Assembly: GCA_007695045.1 (NCBI GenBank)
Contig: REEP01000072.1
Location: forward strand, 1-36,250
Direction: 5' to 3'
From: Rhodospirillales bacterium
GTDB taxonomy: Bacteria; Pseudomonadota; Alphaproteobacteria; Rhodospirillales; Defluviicoccaceae
DNA: 36,250 bases
How positions within the stretch are numbered: the first letter of the stretch is position 1; each line of letters opens with the position of its first letter. Under the pieces are notes generated by a model, which had not been told where the DNA came from, ran no database searches, and worked only from the letters and a program-made list of their open reading frames with translations. This document shows, piece by piece, positions 24,014 through 32,450 of this stretch. The position numbers were made by a program, and so were the translations under genes.

Positions 24014-26490
24014 CGGGGCCTCCGGTTGCGCTTCAAGGTCGGCAACGCCGATGTCCCTCGGTCGAGTCGCAGAAGCTGTTGTTGCTTGGCGTGGGTGCCT
24101 TTGCGGATGTGCTCGGCGTTGTTGGCGAACCATTTGAAGGTCTCCAGTTCCGCCCTCTCCGGTTCAGTGCCATCCCATTGATCAGCGGCGAGGGGCGTAT
24201 GCACCGGATGCGCCGGCAGGGTGGCCTTCCCGATGGCCAGCAGCGCGGTCAACGCATCGGGATAGGCGGCCCTGAGCCACGCGGCGCACGCCGTGGCCCG
24301 GTCAGAACAGCTCTTGCCGGGTGCGGCCGAGCCGGCCTCAGTCTTCTCCCGCTGGTAGAGACCCGGCCAGTGGTCTGGGACGACGCCCGACGACAGCACG
24401 ATGTCGCTGTAGCGCCTTGCCGTGAACAGATCGGTGGTGGTGCCGTAGCGTTCGCCCCGGTCGACGAGGCAGAGTGCCTGGGGCTCCAGGTGAACGGTGC
24501 CGAGGCCGATCCCCTTGCCCATGCCGAGCTTGTGGCAAAACGTTTCGGACGGTTGCAACGCGAAGCACAGCAGGCCCAGCTCCGCCTCGCTCAGGTTGTC
24601 GAAGTCGATGTGGAACCAGAAGGTTGCCCCGTCTTTTATGGGTCTGACGGCGTTTTTCAACCTGGCCTGGTTTTTCTCGTCATCCGTTCCGAGCTTGAGC
24701 TTTGTCGCCCAGGGCTCACCATGAGGGTTATGATGGAGGTAGAACTTGCGCCCCTGGGGACGATGCTTGCCCAGGTGGAGCGTATGCTTGGCGATCGGTT
24801 TATTTGGGGTGCCCTTGTCATAGAAGTAAAGCTGGGGCGAGGGTGGCTTGGGTGAGCCCAAGGTCTTGAGGCGCACCATGCCGTTGACCCGGTCGGCGTC
24901 TTCCCGGGGCAGGCCCTCGCCCGGCTTCGGTACCTGCTCGCCGGGCAGAAAGCTCTTTTCCTTGGCGTCGTCACCAGCCGCCGTTTCCAGGCGGCCGGTC
25001 GAGACCCGCACCCGGCCGGCATAGGCCACGTGCGGGTTCTGTCGGTTCGGCTTGCCGTCGGCACTCACGAACCCGAACAGCCACTCCGCCGGCGAGATCG
25101 TTTCCCGCTTCGAATCGAACGGCAGCAACTCCTTGTCGATCGGCCGGAAGAAATCGGCGAGCGAGGCGATGTGCGCATCCGGCTCGTCTCCTTTCGGGGC
25201 CTTCTCGACCAGACCGCGCCAGATCGCGGAGAACGAGATCGCGGAGACGACGGGCTCCCCATCGTCGCCCGCCTCGACCTCGAAATAGACGAGTTGGCCT
25301 TCGCGCAAACGGACCCGATGCTCATCATCTCGGTCCTGCTCCATCTGAGCATCGGAAACGAACGGGAGGTAAGGCTTCCGTTCGCGAAGACTGGCCTCAT
25401 GGCTGCCCTCGGCACTCCGCTCGTTGGCCAACGCGGCAAACGTTTGGAGAGCCTGACGCTTGATGGGCAGTGTCGAACGCTCTCGGGCGGACTTGGGGAA
25501 CGGTATGAACAACTCATGTGCCTTTGTCTTCGACATGTCGCGGTCCTCTCCGCCAAGGACGCGCAAGAAACCCGGAACGAATGAGTCATATGCCGCTTGG
25601 TTCTTTCGATTGGTCATGCCCGTGGCGTTGAGGATCTGGCCAGAAGCAGGCTCTTGTGCAACGACGATATTACCCTTTGTGCGAGGGCGAAACGCCCATG
25701 TGATCGTGCCATCCGTTCCGATCGGACCACCCTCACTGATTTTCATGTGAAAGCAGGTGTCATGCCGAGGAACTGGCAAAACGTTCTCATCCAAGATCGA
25801 GAGGTTTTCCATAAACTCCTGGTATCCGAAACATCGATCGCGGCCGCCGATCTTCAGATACTCCCCAACATAGCAACGCACATTTGCGTACTCAGAAAAA
25901 GCTTTGAGCCATAGTTCATGGTTTCTGCGAAAGAGAACCCGCGATGTGCCATTGTCGAATTCGAAATAGGGCAGGACGAGCGGCCGCAGCCTGTATCGCG
26001 ACCAACGGTCACCCTTGACTTCTTCGATCCTTCCGATCGCCGACAGCGCTTTTGGCATCGGCTGGCGGTAAGAGACCGGCTTCTTGTTGTGAAACACCCG
26101 CATTGCCGACTGGCTCACCGCTTCGACGATCGACGAGAGCATGCCCCGCAGGCTGGTCGCCGGGATCGCGGGCTCGCCGTTGAACCTGTAGGGCTCGACG
26201 ATGGTGTAGTCGTCCTTGCCCTTGCCGTCCTTGTCCTGCTCTCCGCCGACCACGAGCGGCGTCTTGGTGGTCAGCTTGACGATGATCCGGCCGCTCAACG
26301 CAGCCCGGTCAAAGTGCGCGTGGCTGTATCGGCCCGAAACTCCGTCCTTGCGAAAGTCAGCCGCCAATCGGCCGGCATGTCGAACCGGACCGCTTCCGGT
26401 CACACTTTCCTGATCGCGAAGGACATCTTGGTCTGATGGCTTGGCCACGGGCACGAAGTGATAGGGATTGTAGAATTCGTCAGCCGGCAT
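24010..26490 (-). CDS. RAMP protein of the TIGR03986 type
   Basis: An 826-residue type III effector subunit. It opens ADEFYNPYHFVPV, the hallmark of the TIGR03986 CRISPR-associated RAMP family. It continues with a Cas7-like domain: GRIIVKLTTKTPLVVGGE, then IPATSLRGMLSSIVEAV near 115-135. The C-terminal region contains FCHKLGMGKGIGLGTVHLEP near 670-690, the glycine-rich RAMP loop. Subunits of this kind line crRNA and bind target RNA. ATG 26490 overlaps the preceding RAMP stop by 11 bp; upstream in-frame ATGs at 26547 and 26586 are less likely. Confidence 0.82.
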   Translation of the reverse strand: MPADEFYNPYHFVPVAKPSDQDVLRDQESVTGSGPVRHAGRLAADFRKDGVSGRYSHAHFDRAALSGRIIVKLTTKTPLVVGGEQDKDGKGKDDYTIVEPYRFNGEPAIPATSLRGMLSSIVEAVSQSAMRVFHNKKPVSYRQPMPKALSAIGRIEEVKGDRWSRYRLRPLVLPYFEFDNGTSRVLFRRNHELWLKAFSEYANVRCYVGEYLKIGGRDRCFGYQEFMENLSILDENVLPVPRHDTCFHMKISEGGPIGTDGTITWAFRPRTKGNIVVAQEPASGQILNATGMTNRKNQAAYDSFVPGFLRVLGGEDRDMSKTKAHELFIPFPKSARERSTLPIKRQALQTFAALANERSAEGSHEASLRERKPYLPFVSDAQMEQDRDDEHRVRLREGQLVYFEVEAGDDGEPVVSAISFSAIWRGLVEKAPKGDEPDAHIASLADFFRPIDKELLPFDSKRETISPAEWLFGFVSADGKPNRQNPHVAYAGRVRVSTGRLETAAGDDAKEKSFLPGEQVPKPGEGLPREDADRVNGMVRLKTLGSPKPPSPQLYFYDKGTPNKPIAKHTLHLGKHRPQGRKFYLHHNPHGEPWATKLKLGTDDEKNQARLKNAVRPIKDGATFWFHIDFDNLSEAELGLLCFALQPSETFCHKLGMGKGIGLGTVHLEPQALCLVDRGERYGTTTDLFTARRYSDIVLSSGVVPDHWPGLYQREKTEAGSAAPGKSCSDRATACAAWLRAAYPDALTALLAIGKATLPAHPVHTPLAADQWDGTEPERAELETFKWFANNAEHIRKGTHAKQQQLLRLDRGTSALPTLKRNRRPR

Positions 26491-28204
26491 TCCCGGGCTC
26501 CTTGCCGGCGCGGAAGGCTGCGAGGGCCTCGGCGATGGCGTTGCCATAGAGGGCTTTCGCCGCTTGTTTTTTCTGGTCATGGTCAAGGTTCCCTCCGGGC
26601 AGTTCCAGTCTGTGCGGGAGCATGCCCGGGAAGATTGCTTGCAGCGCGGCCGCTGGCCCGATCACGGGCGGGCCCACAATCACTGCCGTGCAGGCGCCGA
26701 AGCCCTTGGCGGCGCCGAAGCCGAAGGTGACGTCGCCCTCGACCAGATCACGCAGCACCAAGGCCATCAGGCCCAGCGCCGGCTTGGCAAACTGCGGGGT
26801 CCACGGCTCTTCCCGGTGATCCTCTCCCGGCAGCGGGTCGGATATCCGCCGCGGGCTCACGCGCAGGAGGAGGCAGCCGGTCAGGACCGGCGCTTCGGCC
26901 ATCCGGGCCTTGAACTTGGCCCCGTCCGCGGCGCCGCCGGTGAAGCGGTCAATGGCGACGAACTCCTGTTCAGCGAAGGTCTTCTCCGGCTCCTTCGGCA
27001 ACTCGTGCTCGGTGAAATCGCTGACCGTCAGCATCCCCCGCCAGCCGCCCACACCGAACAGCCACTCGACCGCGTTGCGGGGCGAGGGTCCTGGGGATGG
27101 ATCGTGCTGGCGGTGCTCGCCGCCCACACCGAACAGCCACTCGACCGCGTTGCGGGGCGTGCCATCGCGGCTCTCCTCCGGTGACGCTAGCGCATCTTCC
27201 CCGTGCACCGTGCGGTAAATCCGCTCCGCCTGCGCCCTCAGCGCACCCTTGACCGAGCTTCCGGGCAGCAACGGCCGGCCATTCTGATCGCGCATCGGCT
27301 CGAAGTCCGGGTGCTGGCTACCTGACGTCTTGTGTTTCACCCACGCCGGATGGTTGACCAGGAAAGGGCCGGAAAAAGCAAGCCGCAGGTCGAGTGCCAG
27401 CCAGCCCGGTCGGTCCGCACCCGCCAGCAACCGGTTGGCCCGAGCAGTAAGCGCGCCGCGGTCGCAGGCGGTAGCGGGATCGTCGACGATGGCCTCCCGC
27501 CACGGTCGGGGCTTCGGTTGGCTGAGCCAGCGGTAGACGGCGCCGACATCCATCCGGCGCACGCTGTGCAAGCGCCACTTGGTGCGACCGGGACCATGGC
27601 TCCCCCCGCCACCCAGCGCGATGGGCACGTCGCCTCCGCCGGCGTTGAAACCGTCGAACGCCGCCAGCAGCAACGCGACCTCATGGGGGGTGAGTGAATC
27701 CCCCGCGACCTCGACTTGAAACGCGGTTGTGGCGGGCACCTGCTCGCCTTGAAACAACCTCTCGACGGCAGCAGTGCGCGTCTCGCGGTTGATCGCCGTC
27801 CGCCCGACCAGCAACGGCGGCACCGCCGAAAACGGCCCATCGAACCCTGGAAGCTCGGCAATGAAGGCATCGAGAAACTCAGCCTTGCCACCGCGGCCGG
27901 CCTGCTTCGTGGGATCCTGTTTCCACTGCCGCGGTTCATGCCCGAAGATGCTCTCGATGCTGGCTTTCTCGTTGGGGAGGCGCTCAATCAACCATGACCT
28001 CAGCACCCCTTTGAGACTGGAGCCGAGGATGACGGGCAGGCCATCGCAGTCGCGGTGGACCAGGGCCACCTCGGCCGTCTCGTCTGCTGCGTCGCGGGCG
28101 CCTTTCACTTTCCGCGGTTCGCTGAAACCGGTGCGCAGTTGCAGCGCCGAGTTGAGGGTGAGCGCGCCCCTGATCAACCAACGGTCCTTGAACGGGACGG
28201 TCAT
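26480..28204 (-). CDS. RAMP protein with two Cas7-like domains
   Basis: A 574-residue type III effector subunit with two RAMP units. Unit 1 runs from LIRGALTLNSALQLRTGF through ILGSSLKGVLRSWL to the glycine-rich ALGGGGSHGPGRTKW. Unit 2 starts at LDLRLAFSGPFLVNHPAW, has LLPGSSVKGALRAQAERIY, and ends with DVTFGFGAAKGFGACTAVIV. The fusion resembles tandem Cas7 backbone proteins (Csm3/Cmr4-like), but the exact subtype name cannot be given. ATG 28204 overlaps the previous stop as ATGA. A perfect 41-bp repeat inside unit 2 duplicates the PRNAVEWLFGVGG peptide. Confidence 0.8.
   Translation of the reverse strand: MTVPFKDRWLIRGALTLNSALQLRTGFSEPRKVKGARDAADETAEVALVHRDCDGLPVILGSSLKGVLRSWLIERLPNEKASIESIFGHEPRQWKQDPTKQAGRGGKAEFLDAFIAELPGFDGPFSAVPPLLVGRTAINRETRTAAVERLFQGEQVPATTAFQVEVAGDSLTPHEVALLLAAFDGFNAGGGDVPIALGGGGSHGPGRTKWRLHSVRRMDVGAVYRWLSQPKPRPWREAIVDDPATACDRGALTARANRLLAGADRPGWLALDLRLAFSGPFLVNHPAWVKHKTSGSQHPDFEPMRDQNGRPLLPGSSVKGALRAQAERIYRTVHGEDALASPEESRDGTPRNAVEWLFGVGGEHRQHDPSPGPSPRNAVEWLFGVGGWRGMLTVSDFTEHELPKEPEKTFAEQEFVAIDRFTGGAADGAKFKARMAEAPVLTGCLLLRVSPRRISDPLPGEDHREEPWTPQFAKPALGLMALVLRDLVEGDVTFGFGAAKGFGACTAVIVGPPVIGPAAALQAIFPGMLPHRLELPGGNLDHDQKKQAAKALYGNAIAEALAAFRAGKEPGNAG
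27044..27159. repeat. 41-bp direct repeat inside the RAMP gene
   Basis: Identical copies lie at 27044-27084 and 27119-27159, offset by 75 bp, so the reading frame is kept. The encoded peptide PRNAVEWLFGVGG appears twice with a 12-residue EHRQHDPSPGPS linker between. It looks like a recent in-frame duplication, variable between strains if slippage-prone. Confidence 0.9.
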
Positions 28205-30237
28205 GGGGCCGCCCCCGTGGCTCCCCGAAGCAGCCGGAGATCGCAGGTGCGGTGCACCGCCATGTTGATCGCCACCTCGCCGTAGCCGTTCTGGCGGATG
28301 TATGGGCACTGCGCCCACAACGAGGCATCGCGACAGGTCTCACCAGGCGCTCGCCGCAACTCATGATGGTCCAGCACCGACTCCGGCAGGCTCAGGCCCT
28401 GTTCCAGCCAACCCCGCAAGGTCTTTGCCACGTCGGCACCCCGGTCGGTCGCTCCCAGCACGAACACGCTGCCGGCCTCGGTCAACAGCCAAGGCAGGTA
28501 GGTGCCGTTACCGGCAAACCGCTGCAGGAAAAAGGCACCGCCAGCGAGTCGCTGGCGAGCGAAATAGCGTACCAGTTCGACGCGGCCGCCGGAGAGGTTG
28601 GCAAAGGCGCGCCGGTAGGCGCGCTCGAGCTTGTCCTGCCCGCTGCCAGCCCCCAGAAGATCAAGGTTGGAGCACAGCAAAGCTGGCGTCTGCAGGGTGA
28701 CAACAAAATGGCCATCGAGCGGCGCCAGGGATTCTGCCGCCGCCGGCGTCGCTGCCTCGGCCGGCACCGCCATGAGCCCCATCTGCGCCAACGCGTGGGT
28801 CTTGCCGATGCCGCTGATAAGACCTTGCGTCAACTCTATAAGATCGTCCAGCACCCCCCCGCGCTGGTCAGCCGAAACGTCGGCAAGGTCGATCTCGCCC
28901 ACCCACAGGTGCTGATCGGGCAGGACCAGTTCGTTGGCGAACAGCTGTTCGGGGGCGCCGGCGCGCAGGTGCTGGTCCATCGACGTGCGCAAGCGGAGTG
29001 CCCGCGGAGGTTCACTCAGACCGAACAGGGCATTGGCCCGGGCAAAGTCATCGCCCTTCCAGTCGTGCACGAAGCGGGGGGCGGACGCCTTGCCCGACCG
29101 CTGATGGGGATCCGCTGGCGGCGGCGCGGTGTCATCGATCAGTTTCGGCCCTTCGCAGAGGGCGACATCGAACAGCCCGCCCTTTCGGCCAGCCACCAGG
29201 GACAGCGGCCACACTCGTGGCCGCGGCGGCCATCCGCGCAACGGCGGCGTCGGTGCCAGCGCGCCTTCCAACGGCGGATCTGCGCCGAAGGCGACCGGCC
29301 AAGAGCCGGGTGCAGCCGCAATCGGCACCGGCACTGCATGCAGGAAGCGGAGGGCGTCGAACCAGCGGCGAAGATATCGGAAGCGCGCATCAGCCGGATC
29401 CGCACTGACCGCGGCTCCCGCCGGGAGCCCGAGGGCCGCGGCCATTTGGTTGGCCAGTGCACCCTTGATCGCTGCGCCAGGTACCGAGCTCTCACTTTCA
29501 AAGACGTTATTGCTGCGTGGCGCGGCAGAGATGCAAAACGGCTCCAGGAAGCGCAGCACCAAGCGGAGGCGAGCGCACGCCGGACTACTCGGATCTTCCG
29601 TCGGAGAGGCAGACGCGTGCGTCTGGGGTGCGCGTGCGTCCTCCCGTTGGAGCTCGACACCGAGAGTCCGGCCGAAGCCGATGGTGCGCTCGCCGCCGAA
29701 CTGCGGCACCCAGTTCAGCCCGCGCTCGATCGCATCGGCGATCACATCCGCTTCGGAGTCCTTTGCAAGAATGGTCACCCGTCCGGTGAACGCAACCGCC
29801 GCGCGGCTCGCGAACGGGGTCTCCAGCACGGCCAGGGCTCGCTCCTTGGCGGCGCCCGTGGACAGCTCTATGGCGACGCGGCCGCGCGTGGCGGCAACGG
29901 CTCCCGGCACCGTCGCAAACAGGTCACCGATAAAGACCGAGCCGCGCCGCTGACCCTCACCCTCGTCAGGGCGGCCGAGCCATTGGCCGATACGGGCGAC
30001 GGAAGCGGGCCCGGAAATGCTCGTTCCCTCCCGTCGCGCGGCGCAGCGTGCGGCGCGCACGCACTCGTTCAGCTCGGCCCACGCTTGGCGTAACTTGCCC
30101 TGGACATGGCTGCCGGCGAGCATCGGTGTTCCATCGGCGGCGCGGGCCACCGGCGCATCCACACCATAACCGCCGATCGCGGTCGATCGGGTCAGCACCG
30201 GGCCTTGAACGGTCAGCGTCAGGCGGTAGGTGCGCAT
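28201..30237 (-). CDS. RAMP protein with two RAMP domains, next to cas10
   Basis: A 678-residue type III effector subunit. Domain 1 opens MRTYRLTLTVQGPVLTRS, has MLAGSHVQGKLRQAW near 55, and a glycine-rich FGGERTIGFGRTLGVEL near 190. Domain 2 shows RLVLRFLEPFCISAAP, then VPGAAIKGALANQMA near 270 and GLISGIGKTHALAQMGL near 500. Its position directly after cas10 suggests a Csm4/Cmr3-like cap fused to another RAMP unit; this is inference. ATG 30237 lies 19 bp inside the end of cas10, indicating coupling; an upstream in-frame start at 30309 is less likely. Confidence 0.78.
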   Translation of the reverse strand: MRTYRLTLTVQGPVLTRSTAIGGYGVDAPVARAADGTPMLAGSHVQGKLRQAWAELNECVRAARCAARREGTSISGPASVARIGQWLGRPDEGEGQRRGSVFIGDLFATVPGAVAATRGRVAIELSTGAAKERALAVLETPFASRAAVAFTGRVTILAKDSEADVIADAIERGLNWVPQFGGERTIGFGRTLGVELQREDARAPQTHASASPTEDPSSPACARLRLVLRFLEPFCISAAPRSNNVFESESSVPGAAIKGALANQMAAALGLPAGAAVSADPADARFRYLRRWFDALRFLHAVPVPIAAAPGSWPVAFGADPPLEGALAPTPPLRGWPPRPRVWPLSLVAGRKGGLFDVALCEGPKLIDDTAPPPADPHQRSGKASAPRFVHDWKGDDFARANALFGLSEPPRALRLRTSMDQHLRAGAPEQLFANELVLPDQHLWVGEIDLADVSADQRGGVLDDLIELTQGLISGIGKTHALAQMGLMAVPAEAATPAAAESLAPLDGHFVVTLQTPALLCSNLDLLGAGSGQDKLERAYRRAFANLSGGRVELVRYFARQRLAGGAFFLQRFAGNGTYLPWLLTEAGSVFVLGATDRGADVAKTLRGWLEQGLSLPESVLDHHELRRAPGETCRDASLWAQCPYIRQNGYGEVAINMAVHRTCDLRLLRGATGAAP

Positions 30238-31943
30238 GCGCTGCCCCCTGCCGCCGTAGTTGGCTTCCGCGGAACCAGAAAGTCCCACAGGTCGTCGAGG
30301 TGCAGCCACAGCGCCGGGCCGTCGCCGAAACAGCGGTGCAGGGCGGCAACCTGATCCTGCAAGCCGTCGGCCTTCAGGTCCGCAAGCAATGCCTTCTCCA
30401 GCGCCTCCGCCTCGCCGCCGGCGCCGCGCTCGTGCAGGGTCAGCGCCAGGCGTTTGACCTGACGGCGGGCCATACGCGGCCCCATTTCGGGGTTTAAGCT
30501 TGCCATCGCTTCCGGCACGCCCGCCATCGTCGCTCCGTCAATCAGCATCTCCTCCGGCCGCATGCCGGCCGGGCACCGGCTCCGGCGAAAACCGTCGAGG
30601 TCACGGCCGATGTGATCGAAGGATTCAAGCACCTGATAGGCGAGCAGGCTGCGGCCGCGGTCGACCTTCTTGGCATGTTCGGCGAGGTCGCGGGCGAGAC
30701 GGTGAATTCGGGTGATCGGCGCATCGTGATGGCAGAAGACGAGGCCGGCGGCATGATGCAGCTGACATTCCCCCTTGCTGCCCCGAAGTCGCCAGCCGTC
30801 GTCCGCGCGTGGCCGGCCGCTGTCCGGATCGAGCCCGAGAGTTTCCGCAAAAAAGGTGCTGGCCAGGGTCCAACCGAATGATGCCGGCACCACCCAAGTG
30901 CCGTCGTCGCCGGCCCAGATGAGCGTCTCCAGGCGCAGTCGGCATTTTCGTTTATCGTCGCCGTTCGGCCTCACCCCGACGTCGCACGCCGCCAGCCGGT
31001 CGACAACGGCGGCGAGGAGGCGGTCGCGCCAGCCGCGAAGTCGCTCATCATAGCATCGCTGACATTCATGAGGGTCGCCGCTGATGTCGGGTTCGAAGTC
31101 ACCGCGCACCGCCGTGTCCTGGATGCGACTGAAGGCGTTGCCGTCGGCATAGAACACCGCGATCTTGCCGGAAAGCGGAAAACCCTTGTCCCCCGGGCCT
31201 GCAATCTCTTCGAAGTTCCGAGCATAATCGTCAAAGCGTTGGTCAGGAAGGGAGGTGCCGGCGCGCTTGAGGACCTCGGCGTACAAGTCGAACTTGCGTC
31301 GGAGGCCGTAGCCCCGGCGGAGGAAGACCGACCGGCTAATCGATCGCACTTCTCCCTTGATGGGCTCCTGCTTAAGCGAGCCGGGGCGAACAAAATCAAA
31401 GCTGCAGACGCGATCACGGGCCGAACGGCCATCGGCCCTTTCTGCCTTCACTGGGACCAGAGTGGGCGCCTGCATCTGCCGCCATCGGTTGGCGGCGATC
31501 ACGTTCTCGCGGGCGGTAATGAACGCCTCGGCGTCCTCACCGGTACCCTGCACGATGTCGACCACGAAGGTCGCAAAGCGAGCGCGAGCGAGAATGCGTC
31601 GGTGCTGAGTGTCAAGCTTGGCGTCCTTCAGGTCTTTCTGGCCGCGGCCATCTAGCCAGCCGGCAACAGTGGCACACACCTTCTGCAGCAGCGGCGGCTC
31701 GGTCCAGGTCAGGCGGAACAGACCGATCGAAGCGCCCTCGCTGAGAGTCTGGACGTCTTTCAGCGTCCCGATCGGGGAGGTCGGTGACGACGCCTGGCAC
31801 CGTTCCAGCATCGCCTTCACCGCCTTGATGGCGTCGAGATGCAGGAAGCTGCCACCGCGGACGGTGCTCAAGTCATTGGTGTCGGTGACCGAGGCGTCGA
31901 AGTTGACACCCTCGATCCGCAGCAAGGCGATGGTCTCTGGCAT
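30219..31943 (-). CDS. cas10: Cas10 without HD domain, AGDD active site
   Basis: A 574-residue large subunit of the type III complex. It opens MPETIALLRIEGVNFDA and DTNDLSTVRGGS. The first palm contains AVFYADGNAFSRI (Asp267), followed by a CQRCYDER zinc-type pair. The second palm contains LIWAGDDGTWVVP (AGDD at 344-347), in place of the usual GGDD. I see no HD nuclease dyad at the N-terminus, and the protein is shorter than typical Cas10 (about 700-1000). Both metal-binding Asp residues are kept, so nucleotide signal synthesis is plausible. Start ATG 31943 chosen because earlier residues overlap a pseudogene and look non-coding; first gene of the effector operon. Confidence 0.82.
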   Translation of the reverse strand: MPETIALLRIEGVNFDASVTDTNDLSTVRGGSFLHLDAIKAVKAMLERCQASSPTSPIGTLKDVQTLSEGASIGLFRLTWTEPPLLQKVCATVAGWLDGRGQKDLKDAKLDTQHRRILARARFATFVVDIVQGTGEDAEAFITARENVIAANRWRQMQAPTLVPVKAERADGRSARDRVCSFDFVRPGSLKQEPIKGEVRSISRSVFLRRGYGLRRKFDLYAEVLKRAGTSLPDQRFDDYARNFEEIAGPGDKGFPLSGKIAVFYADGNAFSRIQDTAVRGDFEPDISGDPHECQRCYDERLRGWRDRLLAAVVDRLAACDVGVRPNGDDKRKCRLRLETLIWAGDDGTWVVPASFGWTLASTFFAETLGLDPDSGRPRADDGWRLRGSKGECQLHHAAGLVFCHHDAPITRIHRLARDLAEHAKKVDRGRSLLAYQVLESFDHIGRDLDGFRRSRCPAGMRPEEMLIDGATMAGVPEAMASLNPEMGPRMARRQVKRLALTLHERGAGGEAEALEKALLADLKADGLQDQVAALHRCFGDGPALWLHLDDLWDFLVPRKPTTAAGGSACAPTA

Positions 31944-31998
31944 CTCCCCCCGACTCCGCAGCAGACCCGCGTTCCGCGCTTCTCGATTTTTTTCGCTG

Positions 31999-32028
31999 AT
32001 CGTACAGGGCGACTGCTCAGAATGGCAA
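31999..32028 (-). promoter_or_regulatory. Possible sigma70 promoter of the cas10 operon
   Basis: On the minus strand TTGCCA and TACGAT are separated by 18 bp and lie about 55 bp before the cas10 ATG. The match is moderate and untested. Confidence 0.28.
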
Positions 32029-32136
32029 GAGCACTGCCGCATCATCCCCACGCGCCGCTGCGCACGCCCGGCGCAAGAAGAGTAAGCCCCGGCGGCTGGA
32101 TCGTCCGAAATGGCCGAACGCCTTACAGAGCAATGT

Positions 32137-32412
32137 TCACAACCCCAGCGAGAAGAAACTGGGCGGGGCATTGTTGACGATGGCACCGCCGCCCTGGCGC
32201 TCCGTAACCGGCAGCACGTGCCGGCGGGTGAGGTAGACGCTCTTGAGGTTGACCCGCATCACCTCATCCCAGGTACCCTCGTCGATCTCCAGCGGGCCAC
32301 CCACCTGGGCGATGCCGACGCTGGTGATGAGGCTGATGATCCGCCCAAACGCCGCCAGCCAGGCCCGAACCGCATCCGCATCGCCGACGTCGGCCGCGAA
32401 CGTCCGGCAGGG
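32137..32412 (-). pseudogene. Short-chain dehydrogenase fragment
   Basis: About 90 residues of an SDR oxidoreductase are readable: GIAQVGGPLEIDEGTWDEVM, then RVNLKSVYLTRRHVLP and ERQGGGAIVNNA, ending in an abnormal PPSFFSLGL and TGA. The N-terminal nucleotide-binding glycine motif and the catalytic YxxxK half are missing, and the expected VNN strand is altered. It sits between cas10 and array 2 and is unrelated to defence, so it is probably a scar of recombination at the locus edge. Confidence 0.7.
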
Positions 32413-32450
32413 GCCCTGGCTACTGTGGACTTACAAGGCCGAAAACTCTG

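Noticed and set aside
28252-30093. 613-codon + strand frame opposite the cas10-proximal RAMP gene
   Set aside because: Antisense shadow; the minus strand holds two RAMP domains in an overlapping operon.
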